Positions 37,846 through 51,964 of a stretch of DNA of 64,000 nt are shown one piece after another. A model generated the notes under the pieces. That model searched no databases, had not been told where the DNA came from, and was given only the letters and a program-made list of their open reading frames with translations. Every line of letters begins with the position of its first letter. The first letter of the stretch is position 1. The position numbers and the translations under genes were made by a program. Source of the stretch: Pyrocephalus nanus (lineage: Eukaryota; Chordata; Aves; Passeriformes; Tyrannidae); the NCBI GenBank assembly GCA_038380795.1, contig CM076261.1:15059726-15123725 (forward strand), in the 5' to 3' direction.

Positions 37846-40800
37846 TAATTTACATGCTGTTTTTTAACACCAAGAAAAATCTGTGGGCTGGTAGGGAACT
37901 AGCAACAGATAAGAGTTTCATTTTATTATGGTTGCATTGCAGATTGTGTTTCATTTTGCTCTTTGTTCTACAGTGGCAACAAATGTTATTTTCCATACTT
38001 TCTTTTGAGGAGGAAATTCTTTCTGTGATATGTGCATTTCTCTCAGCGATGGCTATTTTGACCCCAAAATACAGTTTTGTTGGCAAAACCAACAAAAATG
38101 TTTTACTTCATAAATATATATATTTTACAATGAGTTACTCCTTTGAACATAAGGACTAAGGTAGGAAGGCAATTTACTGAAATTTTAAAATAGGAGATTC
38201 CTTGTTTCAGTATTTTTTTTCCAGTGAGAGTAGGAAATGTAGGGTGTTTTATTTCCAGACTGACTTCAGTGTCCACATGCAATGAAGGAAAAATAATTCT
38301 AAAGTCTGAGACAAGAAATGTGTTTCTAATGCAAAATACAAGGTGTGCATACAGAGTGTTGGGAATCTAGTAGTAGACAGTAGTTCTTTCACATAACTGC
38401 AGTTCTCCTTACAAATCTCATTGTAAAAGAGGCAGTGAGGGTTCTCCTTATATCATTATTTGTATGTTGTAGCTCACTGGAATGTGGGGTTGATGTTTCC
38501 GGATGTGTAGCCTTTTAAAAAATTTCTTGGGTCACAAAAGGTAGTTCTTTGAATAAAACAGGGTGGAAAATAAAAAAAGTGGACAGTTCTGTTATAAATT
38601 GCAGTTTTGTAATAAAATTGTACAATGAGCTTGCACAAGCTTTTTAAAATATCATTGCTGCCACTGAACAGGTCTGTAATTTATTTATTCAGGAATGTTG
38701 GAGGCATTTTTGATTTATTTGTTTTTAGAGAAGTTTTGTTAAGCAAGATAATGAGCAGACCTGGTGTTAATCATTTACTATGCAACTCTGAAAAATGAAA
38801 TTTTTGCATATCTTTAGCACTGTTGGAGAAAATAAATTCACTTGTAATGCTAATGGTCTATTGGTATAATTTTTAAAAAATGTTATCTGTTACTCTGGAG
38901 AAATTCAATAGATTCATATGTTATGCTAAAAGCTAAACTAATCAATATATAATTATGCATCCATATGTATATATGTATTGAGTAATCAAAAGTATTTGTT
39001 AACTGTAAAGATGAAAAATGAATTTGAGGGTGGTCACTGCCATAGGTGACTACATATTTGTTTATGAATAGCCCTTCAGGTGAATATATTCCTCATGTAT
39101 GCACAATACAAAGTTTACTTTTCAGAACAGGCTCTCAAGAATACTGAATGAGTTTGATCCTGTTCCAGGTGGCCAAGGGTTTACAAATACGGCATGAATT
39201 GTCATGGCCTTTGCTGAATAATATTTATTTTAAGGATTTACTGTAACAGTCTAACTAGTATAGGACTTAATGTAACTAACTTAAAGAATTTAAAGATTTG
39301 ATGCCCTTTAACTTGTCCCTGTTTATACAGATCAGAATTGCAATGTGTTCTGCCTGGCATGCAGTTCTCTGATTTTTAGGATTTACTGTTTTTCATTTTT
39401 TCCATTTCCTGCTGAGCAAATATACTCTGAATCATATTGTTTCTGAAGCCTTAGCAGGTGTTCTTCATGCTTATCTGTATGTGTTTGGTGTGACTACTCA
39501 TCAGATGGATAAAACTGACTGGGTACCACATGCTAATGGAAGGACAGAAAAAAAGTTCAAGGCTATCAGTCTCTGGTTACATCTGATCATCTCTCTTTTA
39601 ATCAAGTGGTTCTCAGGAAAAAATATGCATTACCTCCCTGGGAACTAATGGAATTAGTGACTTTGGCTTTTGGATCATGGTGAAACTGTAAGCTGTGTAA
39701 GGTGCTGCCAAGTTGGATTTGGGACTTTGTTGCTGCAGAAAAGGACTAGGTATTTTTTACCTGTTACACATTCACCACAGAATACTCAAAGATGGGGAAA
39801 CAACATCTGTCAGGAACTTGACTTATAAAAAACCATAATAATCTTATAAAAACAAAAATAAGGAAAGTGTGATCTGAGGAAGAGAGGTGAATCCTATTAT
39901 GTGTGTTTTCCATTTGTGGCCTCTGTTCTTCAGAAATGTTGTAAAGAATAGGAGACTTTCTCTGCACTGTCAATAACCCAAGTAATTTGTGCATGATGAA
40001 TGAGCTCTGTCGTTTGCCTGTCAAGGAGAGATGAACCTCCAGTTTAAACGGAAGTACTTTGACTTACTCATGTGCTGCTGGACCGTATACTGTTGTGGGT
40101 GATGCTGCTGGCTGCTTTTCCCCTAACTAATGTAATGTAATGCAATGTGTGGCCCAGCAGTATTCTCTTCTTTCTGGGTTGTTTGGTTGGTTTGCTTTCT
40201 CCCATCCTCTACAACTACCTGATCTTTATCATTTTTTGGGGGGATAAAGTTTGCATTTTTAAGAGTTGACTAGAATCTTTGCATCTGAGAGTCATGATTT
40301 CCCTCTAAGTAAGATTGAAATATGGATACAGACTTGGAAAATCTTTTCATGTATACTGATATGGAATATCTCCAGTTCAGTGGAGAAATGAAAAAGGGAA
40401 TAATAGAAAATTGACCATAAGCAGACCAAGGGGGGGAAAGGTCATTGACAAATTAAATTAGAATATTAAAATGTGAGCTATAAACCAGACTTTGAAAAAG
40501 AACTACTAGGATCTTAGTCACTGATAATCCTTTTTTTCCCCACTCCCCTGCCACCACCATTCATTTATATTCCTTTTTCCTTGAAAGAGAGTAAGATGGG
40601 GCTTTTTTTTTTTTGCTAAAGACTGCTTCAAATATGCTTAAACAGCAGTGGAACAAGCAGTTGAAATCCAATGAGTATGGGGCATGTCCTTTTAGATCAC
40701 CTTCTCTGGGAACATGCTTAGTTTGACTAAGATTTTCTGATATCTGACATGGTGAAAGAGAAAGGAAGGGAAAATGGTACTGTATTGCTTAAACATTTTT

Positions 40801-41999
40801 AGCATCTTTAACAGAAACAAGACCCATGAAGCTTGGTGACTTCTGAAATATTCTGCCACTGCACACATAGGCCTCCGTCATTGAGGCTGATAATGAATTT
40901 GACTGTTTCTTTACTATGGGCTAAATTCCAGGCTGTGTTGTTACTGTATACTGCACTCCATTTCTTGTCCTTGTTGTTATGCTCATTTATGCCAGAAAAA
41001 GAATGCAGTTTGACAGCTATCACTACAAGTGCCTGTGGACATCATATGCAAGCCAAATGCTAGATGATGATAAATATGTTATGATTAGACCTTTGTATCT
41101 AGATCATGTGTACTGTAATGAAACCTACACTTGTTTGCTCTCTTCTTAGGAGGAAGTAGGTTTGCTTTAAATTAGAGATACATTGGAAATAAAAATATAA
41201 AGTCTTCCAGAATATTTAAAATAATTTTAAAGTTAATATTTTCAGTTCAGTTTGACTTGTTACTGGAATGAAAAAACATAACTTCTGAGTGCTCTATAAT
41301 ACAATTTTTAATGATGCATCGTCAGAAATGTAAGAAGAAATGTTGTGTATGTACTTACCAAAGTGATAAGCAGAAGCAGAATCCTTTGGCAACTGCAAAT
41401 GTAAGAGCTACAACTGTACATAGCAAAATACAAAAAGAATACTGAAAAAGGGAATTCCATTTTAACCTGGAAAATACTCGAAAGAATTTGGCTATTTACT
41501 TCTGTCAATGAATGCATGCTAGCCCTTCTTTCTTTTTGGCACAGACTGTATAAAAAGAAAGGGCAAAGATGTGTAGTGATGTTGGCCCTTTCTCTGCTCA
41601 GAGTTGTGTCCCAGAAGAGGGAAGAACAAGGTGGTGACGTGTCCCATTTCTGAATATCTCCAGCTGAGGGTATCCATGGAGAAGGTGATAGGATTTAGGA
41701 AAAACAGCCCTTCTCAGGTGGAGGTCTCGAGCAGTAATGTTGGCCCTCCTGCAGGCAGGTTCTTCCACAGCACAGCTGCTGGGGACACAGAACACACAGT
41801 TAGGAGGCAGGACCCAGATCTTCAGTGTGTCGTGGTTGTAGCAGCTTCACCCTTAGGGACAGCAACTGCTGCATGTTCAGACCAATCCGGGGGTTAACTT
41901 GTGCTGCAGGTAGCACGGTGTTCTTCTTTTCTGGACTGGTGGGTTTTATTAGGAAAAGCAGGCTGGGCTGTGAATCCCTGTGTAAGAATGATTGTCACT

Positions 42000-42230
42000 C
42001 ACACACTTCATTTATGTAATGCCGTGATAAAAGAGACTATGAGTTTGAAGTTTGTTATCAGTGCCATCTCTATTAACTTGTAAACCTTCCTCCGTAATCC
42101 CTGATTAGAGGCAGCAATATTAGGTAATTACTTTGACTGGCCTTAAAATAAGTAAGCAAATGTGCTCACAATTTTGCAATATGTACTATTTTTAATCATG
42201 GCTGTTTAAACACGTCTTGAAAAGTAGGGT
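42000..42230. promoter_or_regulatory. Candidate conserved non-coding element
   Basis: The segment holds CCGTAATCCCTGATTAG, which contains the TAATCC core bound by OTX/PITX-type homeodomains (at 42095-42100), followed by GGTAATTAC around 42124. It is repeat-free and non-coding. The support is motif-level only. Confidence 0.25.
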
Positions 42231-43710
42231 GGTTTTTTTAGTGTAAGTGATGGTGAATTCTGAATGGGTTGTCAGTACTGTTAAGATTTGTGAAGTTCTC
42301 TAATAGGTATTCAAGAAAGTAGCTTCAATGCCAGGTAATATCTATGTTCTGAATTGTTATGAAAGGGTTTTTTATACTTCCATTTATACTTGGCACTGTT
42401 CAGTTTTGATTTGTAAACTGTGTATGTCTTTTTTTGTGTTGGTTTTAATTTTAAATGACTCTAACTAAACTGTTGAAGGATCTCTATTTGAAATGATTAT
42501 ACTTTTGTGATTTAATTAAAATAAAGGCTTGCAGTTGGTAGGTCTGTCCACCATCTTCCCCCTTCCCCCCCTAAAAAAAAAGGTGAAAAATCTAGAAAAA
42601 TAGAAAAGATAGAAATCACGTTATGTCTTTAGGCCTTCTATGCTGTAGACCTAGTTGGAATGCTTGAGATAAATTTTTATACCTACTCACATGAAATTTC
42701 CTAGATGATGTACAGGAGTCTAAAGCATAATAAGATCTAAATTAGGGAGATAACAGGATGCTCTCAGCACCCCAATGAACCCAGTCTGCTCTGACAAGTG
42801 AGAATTTCCTTTAGATGACATATAAAAATGGGGTTTTATTTTAGGAGAGTATTTAGCCAGGAATATTGTAATCAGATGCTAATTTCTTCCACATCTATTG
42901 TCTTTTAACATCTAGAGGTGCTTTGCAGTACTGGATTTTTTCTTGAACGGCTCTTCTAGTGTTGTATAAGCAGACAGGGTCAGGTAATGAACACAAAGAC
43001 TACTTCAGATCTAGTTATACAAAATCTTTCCTTGTGAACTTGAGTATGTTGACATTATCAGCAGACACATGTCCATTCTGTATTACAGGAATGTGCAAGT
43101 TCAAAGAGGCAGAAAAGTGTGATAAGAAAACCTGGCATGAACAACCAGATTCCACTGATGCATGAACACAAACATACACCAGCTCACAGATACACAAATA
43201 TTCCAAGACAAAAATGAAATAGTTTCTTGGCAGTTCTTATTCACACTTAATTGGCTAATTGCCCAGCCTGACACTGGCAGCATTACAGATGTCATATTTT
43301 TTTAAAGGGTGAACAGTTCCTCAACAATGTCTCCAATATCCTTCATATGGATATGTTGTTCTTTAACAGCAGGCCTATAAGTTTAACCGTTTTTTAAGAT
43401 CAACATTTTTTTCTGTTGAGTACAAGGAAAAATCTGTACATTGAAAGCTTCTTTGTGTGCTTGGAGTAAGTGCAGAAGACAGAATATTTATGTTAAGCCA
43501 TGTAATTTTATATGCCCATTCCTATTTTTGTAGGATCCATTAGATGAGAAAAGAGGTTTGGGGATTTTCCAGCATGACTATCCTGTATCGTGGAGATTTA
43601 AATAGAAAGTGTAAGGTGTTTCCCTTTTCGTCATTAATGTTGGAATGCAGCAGCATGACCAGCTGGTGATGGGTTAAGGGATCAGCTTATAGACATTTAT
43701 TGTTCAGGGG

Positions 43711-43830
43711 GCTGAATAGCTCAGGGGATTAGTAATTGGATACAAATCCTGTCACCTCGAGACTGTCTGTTCACATGCAGCTCTTGATACTGACCACAAG
43801 TTGTTGCTGTCTGATGATTTGTTGATAACT
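43711..43830 (+). mobile_element. tRNA-derived SINE-like relic
   Basis: An A-box-like TAGCTCAGGGG sits at 43717-43727 and a B-box-like GTTCACATGC starts at 43769, about 50 nt downstream. This is the internal RNA polymerase III promoter layout of a tRNA. The segment cannot fold as an intact tRNA, and it continues into a non-tRNA tail (TGACCACAAGTTGTTGCTG from about 43791). The wording resembles old amniote SINE families I have seen, but I cannot name one. It could be an ancient SINE copy or a conserved element derived from one. Confidence 0.45.
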
Positions 43831-44254
43831 TCTCTTTTAAAGTTTTTGGTTTTTTTCATATTCCAATAAAAGTCACCGTCAGAAATGACACTGATGTTTT
43901 CTGTCACACTGGAAAAAAATCACAATTGAAAGGGCATGGAAAATGAACTTTAAATAATAGCTACTAAAATTAAAATTGCTGGAAAATAGAAGGATATTAA
44001 GAATTACAGACCAGTGAACTGTAAGAGCTGGATAAATTGAAGTTATATTTTAGAATATAACTCTAAAACACAGTCATAATGCCAAGGCAAGCCAGTGTTG
44101 CAAAGGAAAAATATTTCCAAATATTTATACATGCATGCAGGCTATTGTCTTGTAAGGCAGAGAGCAAATATAGCTAGTCTGGATAGCTATGCATCCTTTA
44201 GCAAATTCCTTTATAACAAGAGAATAAATACCTAGCTAACTGTGATTTTATTGG

Positions 44255-44269
44255 TTTTTTTTTTTTTTT
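44255..44269. repeat. T15 tract
   Basis: Fifteen consecutive T in AT-rich DNA. Confidence 0.9.
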
Positions 44270-46379
44270 ATGGATTAGGGATTGATAAAAAAGAAACTTG
44301 AAACGCTTTGGATGAATTAAGTGTGCTGTATCACAAAGCATGCAATAGGCATACCACAGCTGATGCACTACTGAGCATCAAGAAGAGGTAGAAAAAAAAT
44401 CTCTCAGCCATTGCTATTTAGTTACTGATACCTTTATGAGATAGGTCTGTTGAAACCATTGATTGTTCCACTGAGGCAGATTGTCCATTTCATAATGTCT
44501 TACCTGCACTGGTCAAGCTGCATCTTTGATATTTTATTTTTAAGGGTATGAAATGAGTCCTACAAATCTTGTATTTAACAAATACGTGATCCAGTCAAAA
44601 GAAAGAACTTCCAGAAGCAGTTTTCTGTTGTTGTACTCTCCCGAGGATGTGATCCATGTGTCAGTGTGCTTCACAAGAGGTCCTCTTGAATTTGTTGTGC
44701 AGAAGACAAGCGTTTTTGGAAATTGTACTGGTAGAGAAATTGGTGTTGTTTATATTTAATGGGATTGTTCATATAATATAGGCCCTCTTTACATGAGGTT
44801 CTGTGTGTTCTCCAGGTCTCTTAAATACTTTTTGGGACTGTCTGAGTGGTGCTCAGCTTTTAGCTGAATAGAAATCTTAGATGAATCATTATTTTCTTCT
44901 GATTCTTCAACTGCAGTTCAGATCAAATTTAAAAAGCACTAATAACAAAGGGCTTGCATAAGTAAATTCTCAGAAATGCAGCATAAGTGATCTGTCTTGG
45001 CAACACATTTTTAAGGTTCTACCTGTTGTAGGTGTGTTGAGTGAAGCACAGGGTATCTGCAACCTCATCAAAAGGACTATAACATATTAGACATGTTCAA
45101 CTCTTGCTAGGTCAGTGGTCTCAAAAATACTATTTAAAAATTATATAAATTTTAAAATATTTCAATAAAATAAAAAAAACCAAACCATCACCAGTTTCTT
45201 TTTGGAGTATTATTGGGAGCTGGTATTTATTGGAAATCATACTGTCTGTACAAAAAAAAACATTTGCTTTTTATTTTTAGGTGGAATATTTAAGTGAAAC
45301 AAAATGAAGTTTAATGGCTTATAACATTGCATGAATTTGTCAAAACTGATCAGCTGGATTACTACACAATGAATACTGAAAATGTTCTGGTTTTTAGGCT
45401 TATAATAGCCTACAGCCATTCAAAAGTCAAAATGTTATTTGATGATTTCAGAATGTTAATGAAATTATTATTAATAGCACATATATTAATCTTAATGATA
45501 TATGTAAATATGGGCAAATGTAAAGCTCTGTTGACACCAAAATAATTATTCTACTGCTGAAAGTAAACCTGGGGTTAAATTTCAGTGATCAAGCATAAAA
45601 CCGTTTGCTCTAAATGTGTCAATAAAAGAATTTCTGATGAAGTTTAAAATTGTATACAGGCTCAGGAGATTTGGAGTATTTGTTAGTATAGAAAAATTTG
45701 AAAAGGAAAGGATGATTCTATTTGTTTTTAAATTAGCAGAAAATAGTAACAGACTGCTCTGATTAAAAAAAAAAATATGTAAAGGGCTTTGCTTTTTTGT
45801 TTGCTTGATTTGAGAAAGTTTCATATGTAATAAATGTTGAAGTGTCAGGGAGGTTTTGGGTGGGAGGGAAGTAGCATATATCATTCTCCACTGTGGATTC
45901 ATTTGGATAACTGCTTTCTGCTCTCAGAGTTAAAATGGTCTTTCCTTTGTAAAATACATATAATTTTTTTTTCCTATTTGGTGATGTTAATCAAGTGTAG
46001 TGTGGTTGTCACAGTTGCTTTCTTTTTTTTAGCAAGGCAGCAGATTTATGTCTAGTGAGTATTGAAATATCTTGTCTGTAGTTACATGCAATAAACAGCA
46101 TGATACATTTTTTTATTGTAATATCTCTCTTTGAGAAGCTGAATGTTGGTAGCAGGATATGATCTCTATCTATTGCAATGTGAAAAAACTTTATGATATA
46201 GAAGAATTTCATGGCGTTTTACCTGTTGAGGGCCCTGTAGAGCCAGAAGTACAGTGACTTGACTAAGTGACAGGCAGTAGCAGCCGTGGTGTCACTGTGT
46301 ATTATCACCTCATGCTAGCTGGAAGCACTCCCTGAAGCCGATCTAGGTTGTATAGTCCTAGATGAGGTCTTCATGGGTG

Positions 46380-46880
46380 CTGACCATAAAAAGTTCATCA
46401 AAGTAATGAGGCGAGGCGAGAGCTTGGCGCTCATGGGCAGAGCTCAGCACCAAGGAGTGTGAACCGGCTCCAGCTGTGACAATAAAACAGCAGGTGGCTG
46501 CTGTCATTAGGGGTGGCAGATGAGGCAGGGGACTAACATTCAGCCCACAAAACTCTCATTTGTTAGCCATCGCCACTGTACCATGCAAAATAGCTTCCAT
46601 CTCAGTCAATTTTACTTTGCAAAATATTACACAGTCGCCATAAGAAAATTAGAGCCTTGGGTTTACAGGTTCCTTGAATCTTATAAGCAGAAAACTCTGC
46701 GCTGTCAGGTTATGTGGAAAATTGGACTTTTTTTCTCCCCTGAACAGTTTGAGGATCTTTACAGTAATTTTATAATAGGTTGTTTCCACCCCGGCATGTG
46801 TTTATTGGTTAATATTTTGGAGTATTTTGTTTGTAACTCCTTTATAAAATCAATTCATTCGGCCATATGTTGCACATAAC
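46380..46880. promoter_or_regulatory. Candidate conserved non-coding element
   Basis: The left part (46400-46560) is GC-richer with CpGs (GGCGAGGCGAGAG, GGCGCTC, CCGGC) and a CTCF-like word at 46487-46500 (ACAGCAGGTGGCTG). The right part is AT-rich and repeat-free. A 119-codon + frame (46520-46879) covers the right part, but its peptide has no recognisable domain and I do not call it a gene. Confidence 0.3.
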
Positions 46881-47048
46881 ATTGCCTACTATTCAGTATC
46901 TTAAAAGTTGCACACCGATCAGACTATTTCTTTCTCTGTATCTGCCCAGGTACAGACATTTCATGTCATCAATAATGGGTTTTTAGAAGGGAGTTCTCTA
47001 ATCTGAGAAGTTGTAAAGAAACAGAACAGCCATTGGATTTGGTGGTGG

Positions 47049-47120
47049 TTTTTTTTTTTGTGGTTTTTTTTTTTGTGTTTTTTTTGTGGGTTTTTTTGTG
47101 TTTTGTTTTGTTTTTGGCTT
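47049..47120. repeat. T/G low-complexity tract
   Basis: Seventy bases consist almost only of T runs separated by G or GTG. On the minus strand they give a Lys-rich, meaningless peptide (KKTQKKK type). Confidence 0.95.
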
Positions 47121-48285
47121 TTTGCTTTTAATTTTCTCATTTCTGTTCCTATAAAATAAGAAAGCATTTTGTATGTCTTTAATCTTTGCAGTTTTTAAAC
47201 TGCCTAAAATTTGGGGCCTTTCTCGTCTGAAAACCGTCCCGGGGCAACTCAGCCCTTCTGATGTGTTGAATGCAGCAAACCCTGTGGGTTTCAAGGGTTA
47301 AGCAGTGGGGGGATGTGTTTGCTTCAATGTGAGAACCATTTTACTTGCATTCTGCTACAAAACTAAGCATATCAGTGGTTACACGCTCTATTCCAAAGCT
47401 CCAGGAAATATGGGGATTTCAGGTGGTCGTTTGGACATAAAAGTATTTTTGTGTATGCATGTCTCAGTTTTGAACATACTAAATTCTAGTGCTCTAACAG
47501 GAACATATTCATGAAAATCAAAATGTGATGCAGTACTGAGTAAAAGGAGTAACACTGCATGTGTTGGTACCTCTGTCACCCTTGCTGTCAGGTGCTCCTC
47601 CTAGTGAAAGTGGACCTGTGGAATCCCATCATTTCAGGCTGGTCCTTGAGACGAGGCTTTATGGTGCTGTGGTTGCAATGACAAGATGGATCAAGAAGGA
47701 AAATCCCTTTGATTGAAACTTCATTTCAGGAAGACAGTGAAACTGAAAATATTTTTTTTTTTTAGATATGGTTCATGTCTCCTTATAGGACCAGGCTGTC
47801 ACTTTGTATATAAAAACTGAAGTTCTGTCATTTTTCCTGTTAGCAATGTATATTCCTTTCATTGCATCTTTTTGGGTAATTCATCAGTTTTTCTTTCTTT
47901 TTTAGATAACATGCCATAAGCTTTTATGTGCAACAACACTGATTTCTCCTTCACTTTATTCACATGGGAACCCAGTATGTGTTTGTTGGTATATCCAGGG
48001 CCTTGAGATCAAAGCTGTTTTTTTAATTCCGTTGGGCACCTATGTAGTTCCTGTATCTCTCATGCTTGATTTGTGGCCAGAAATGGTCAAAGTTAATCTC
48101 AGTGCTGGCTGGGATTGGAGTATTCTTTGCCAGAGAACATCTTTTGCTGTGTCACAGATATAATCTTTATGACTGTACTGATTTGTCTGATCTACATTCC
48201 TTTGGTTTTTCCAGACTGATTACAGTCTTCCTACCAAGTCCATGCAGCATCCATACTGGACTGCAAGAATGTGGGTTGGGTTTTT

Positions 48286-48299
48286 GTGTGTGTGTGTGT
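48286..48299. repeat. (GT)n microsatellite
   Basis: Seven GT units follow a short T run. Confidence 0.85.
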
Positions 48300-49526
48300 A
48301 AACGTCCTAAATTCAGTGGGGTTTTTTATTGTCTTTGTTGCCTCAATAAAAATTATATCTCAGATGAGTACTCTTAACACCTTCAGTCCTGGCTGTGGAC
48401 TTCTGAAGTGAGTCCTGCTGGACATCAGAAGCAAACCTAAGAAACACCAGATTTTTTGCTTGGCAGCTTTAGTGATTAGTAATTCTCCTGCTAAATCTTT
48501 GTGATGAGAGATGTTACCATTCGCTTATGGGACAGGTGGGGTAATGCCACTGTTACCACACGGAATTTTCATTTGGATAGACTTTTGTGTTGCTCTTAAT
48601 GTCATCTGCATACTCTGTGTTCATAACTTGAGAGAGTTTTGCAGATCTGTAATACTTAGATAGTGCGTTACAGTCTGTCTGGTTTGCATATCACGGTTTC
48701 CTCTGAGGGACTTACTTTCTTCAGTCAACCTCCTCCTCTTTCCATGGTAGGAGGAGGAAGTTATTGCAACACTGAACTTTCGGCAAGTGTTGGGGATGGA
48801 TGTGATGGGAATATCTGAAGAGACTGTGATGCCAGTTGAGAATGAAAGCTCTAAGCTTTTACTTATGCTCAGCTGCTAATGATGTCTTTTAACAATGAAA
48901 AATCAAACATTAATCAAATGTGCTAGTCAAGTGTTAGGTTGTTCTGATGACGGAGTGTTTGGTGGTTCTTAGTCCATGAGGTACCAATGGCTGGGCTCAA
49001 GAGCCCTTAGAATAGAAAAACTGGAACCATCCTTGTGCTTTAAATGTGTTTATAGGTATACTAGTAACAGATGCATTTTTTCTGGACTGAAACCTATCTG
49101 GTCCAAATGATAACCTTTTTCTTTTCTTTGCCTGGAACCAGTCAGTTCTGACTTGACCAGCCTCTTGTTGGAGGTTCATGCACGTGGATGGTACTACTGA
49201 TGGTTACAGTTTACTTCCTGCTGTCACAGTTTTACTATTTTTATGCAGCTACTTTGACAAAAAGATATTTTGAAGTATTTTGCTTTCTACCTGAAGTCAA
49301 ACAGTCTTGTGGAATGCATGGATGTAAGGCAAAAAGGATATGTTTTACAGCTGAGTTTAAGTCTCAGGAATAAACAAATCAACCAGCACTTGCTTTTCTA
49401 TGTCAAGCAAAGACCTAGGGCAAGATTCTCACTACTCTCACAGATCAAACAGACTGCAGAGAGTTCGCTCCAGCCACCATCTATCACCAGCAGCATTTTC
49501 AAATTGTGGGGAAATTGTCAATAATA

Positions 49527-49560
49527 ATTGTGTATGTCTTCTGATTGTGTATGACTTCTG
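49527..49560. repeat. 17-bp tandem duplication
   Basis: ATTGTGTATGTCTTCTG (49527-49543) is followed at once by ATTGTGTATGACTTCTG (49544-49560), with one mismatch, which suggests a fairly recent slippage event. Confidence 0.9.
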
Positions 49561-51948
49561 AGCAATTCAGTCATCAGATACTGACCAATTTATTCATCTC
49601 ATTCCCTTCTTGGTACCTCTCAACTTTGCAAAAGACCACAGGCACTGTAGCTGTTGAATTGACTGAGTTATATATGTGGCACTGCTACTGCAGGCCCTAT
49701 ATGTTTTCTAGCCCACAATCAACTATCTTTGGATTTGTTTTGATTTCCTTTTAAAGACAGTCAAGAGTATATTCTTTTGATGATGAGGATTTCATTCTCA
49801 AGATAGCTCTTCCTGTAGAAGCTCTGCATAAACCTGGTATTTCAGTCTGCAGTGCAATTTCTGAGCAGTCAGGAAGAAGCTACATCAGAAGTGACTTTTC
49901 ATGCAGGAAGAACATAGTATTAAATATATTTGCTTGGCTCTATCAATTCTAAGTAGAAAGTCATTGAAACATCCTTACTTTGAGCTAATCTTACAGACTG
50001 TTTCTTGCACATTCAACAGGCACAGACTTTGCTCCTTAGAATCACTGGGAAGCTCTGTACAAACTGTCTGCAGAAAGTCTGATGTTTCAAAACTTCTCTC
50101 AGGGCGCCTAGAGATACGGTTCACCTGACTCTCCCAAAAGATTAAATCTATTTTAAGAACTCCCTTCAAATATTAGCCTGTTCATCTTGCTGTTGCTTTC
50201 CAGATGCAGGACGATGATACATGGAACCGATGCCTACTGCATCAAATTCTGTATATGAAGTCCTGATCCTGATGGGAAATGGACTGGATCACGAGCAGGG
50301 AGACAGGCCAATGTCTGACGAAAGGAGAAGGAATGGAAAAGAGAGGGACCAGAGTTATGGGAATGTTGGATATGCAAATCATGAGAAAAGAAAAGACATA
50401 AGCAGTGTCTTGGTGGCAAGGTTGGTTAGCACTATTTTGGATCACAGTGCTTATAGCTGTAAATTTCATTTATGTTTAAAGCAGTCCTGCAGCCTCATTT
50501 AGCATAGCAAGTATGTTTTCTGGTGATGTCCTTTTTTTGGATGTTGGTTGTAATCTCTCTTAAATGCAAGGCACTCTCAGCACTGAGCCTAAGGTTGAAT
50601 TTCAGAATTTAGACAAAGAGGTTCTGCGTTGTGGTTGATAGCGGCGCTAGAGAAAACACATTGTGATTCTGTCGTTTTCTTTCTTTTTTTTAGTACTTTG
50701 TGCAGCTGTTAGATTACCAAACACCTGTTAGAGGTGACAGTTACAGATGCTTGATAACCAATGAAAATTAATAGAACATGTGATTCTTTTAGCTTAGAAG
50801 TGATTTGGTAAGATGTATTTAGAAATGTAATTACATACTGCTGCTGTCTACCATTATCACTTAACATTCATTAACTTCTCTGAATATTGAAATAAACATT
50901 TCTTGTAGCAGTACTAATTTTCTCATCTATTTGTAAGGTGATTTCCTTAGAGTGAACACCTGACTTTAAAGTTTTTGCAACTGTTTATCTATTTTAGGTC
51001 TGCTCATTAAGCGAACAAAAGTAGAGCGCTATTTGTTTACTTACAGTTATCACTTTTTATTGTATCTCCAGATTGAAAAGTTATCAGTTCCACTCTTGGG
51101 TTTCTACTCACCTTTATGTTAATAACAGCTATCACTGCCTGGACTTGGCTAATTCATGCAGCTGCCATTGAAGGGTACTTTTTGTATTTAAAATAAAACC
51201 CCACAGCACAAAACCCTCAAGCCAATAAAGTTCAGAATGGAACTATAGCTAACTTACAGAAAACCATTTTTTATTTCAGTTACAAAGTAAGTAACTTCAG
51301 GTGAGTCATGCAATAACGAATGTGAGTTCCCTCATGAGGGAGGAAATAATATAAATATTGCCAGTATCTTCCACTTTTGCCACAGTCCTTGCAATTACAA
51401 ACTGAATTTCTGTCCTCAATGGTTTACATTGTAACATACCTCTCTTAAAAGTGGGATGGTGAGAGGACTCTACAACTTTGGTTGGCAAGATCAGCCTAAG
51501 TGGGACAGTATAAGGTGTTTTATGTTTTATTTAGTTTGCTCTTTCTTTGTACCCAAGTCTCCTCTAGCAGAATATGTAAGAGGAGATAATTGTGCCTACT
51601 GCTACTACTTTACAGCCATGTGGCTAATAATTCTTTCCCATCTTGCGGGGCACAGATTCGTGGCAGAGAGCAACAAGAATATGTTGAGGGATGTCTCTCT
51701 CTTCCAGCTGATAGATGCAGGAATATGCAGGAACAACACAGTCGATTGATTGATAGCGTGCAACTCATCCATAATGATCTGTCTGATATAGCAGTAAATT
51801 ATTCTTGAGATTGATGCAGGTCATTGAACAATCCTGTTGTCTGTCATTCTGTTCAAAGCAAGGCAGGAACAGTAGCTGTTGTGATACTTAAGTCTGCCCT
51901 GGGTGCAAGCTGTGTACAGGTGTTCCATTAACACAAGTTGTTGTCTTC

Positions 51949-51964
51949 TTTTTTTTTTTTTTTT
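51949..51964. repeat. T16 tract
   Basis: Sixteen consecutive T. A second T-rich run with one AA interruption lies at 52623-52646. Confidence 0.9.

Noticed and set aside
41598..41897. Overlapping frames of 65 and 97 codons on opposite strands, considered as an old CR1 or gene remnant
   Set aside because: I could not align the sequence with CR1 or any protein family by eye; frames on both strands reflect locally higher GC.
46961..47294. Lys-rich minus-strand frames
   Set aside because: They are the translation of the T/G low-complexity tract and have no coding meaning.
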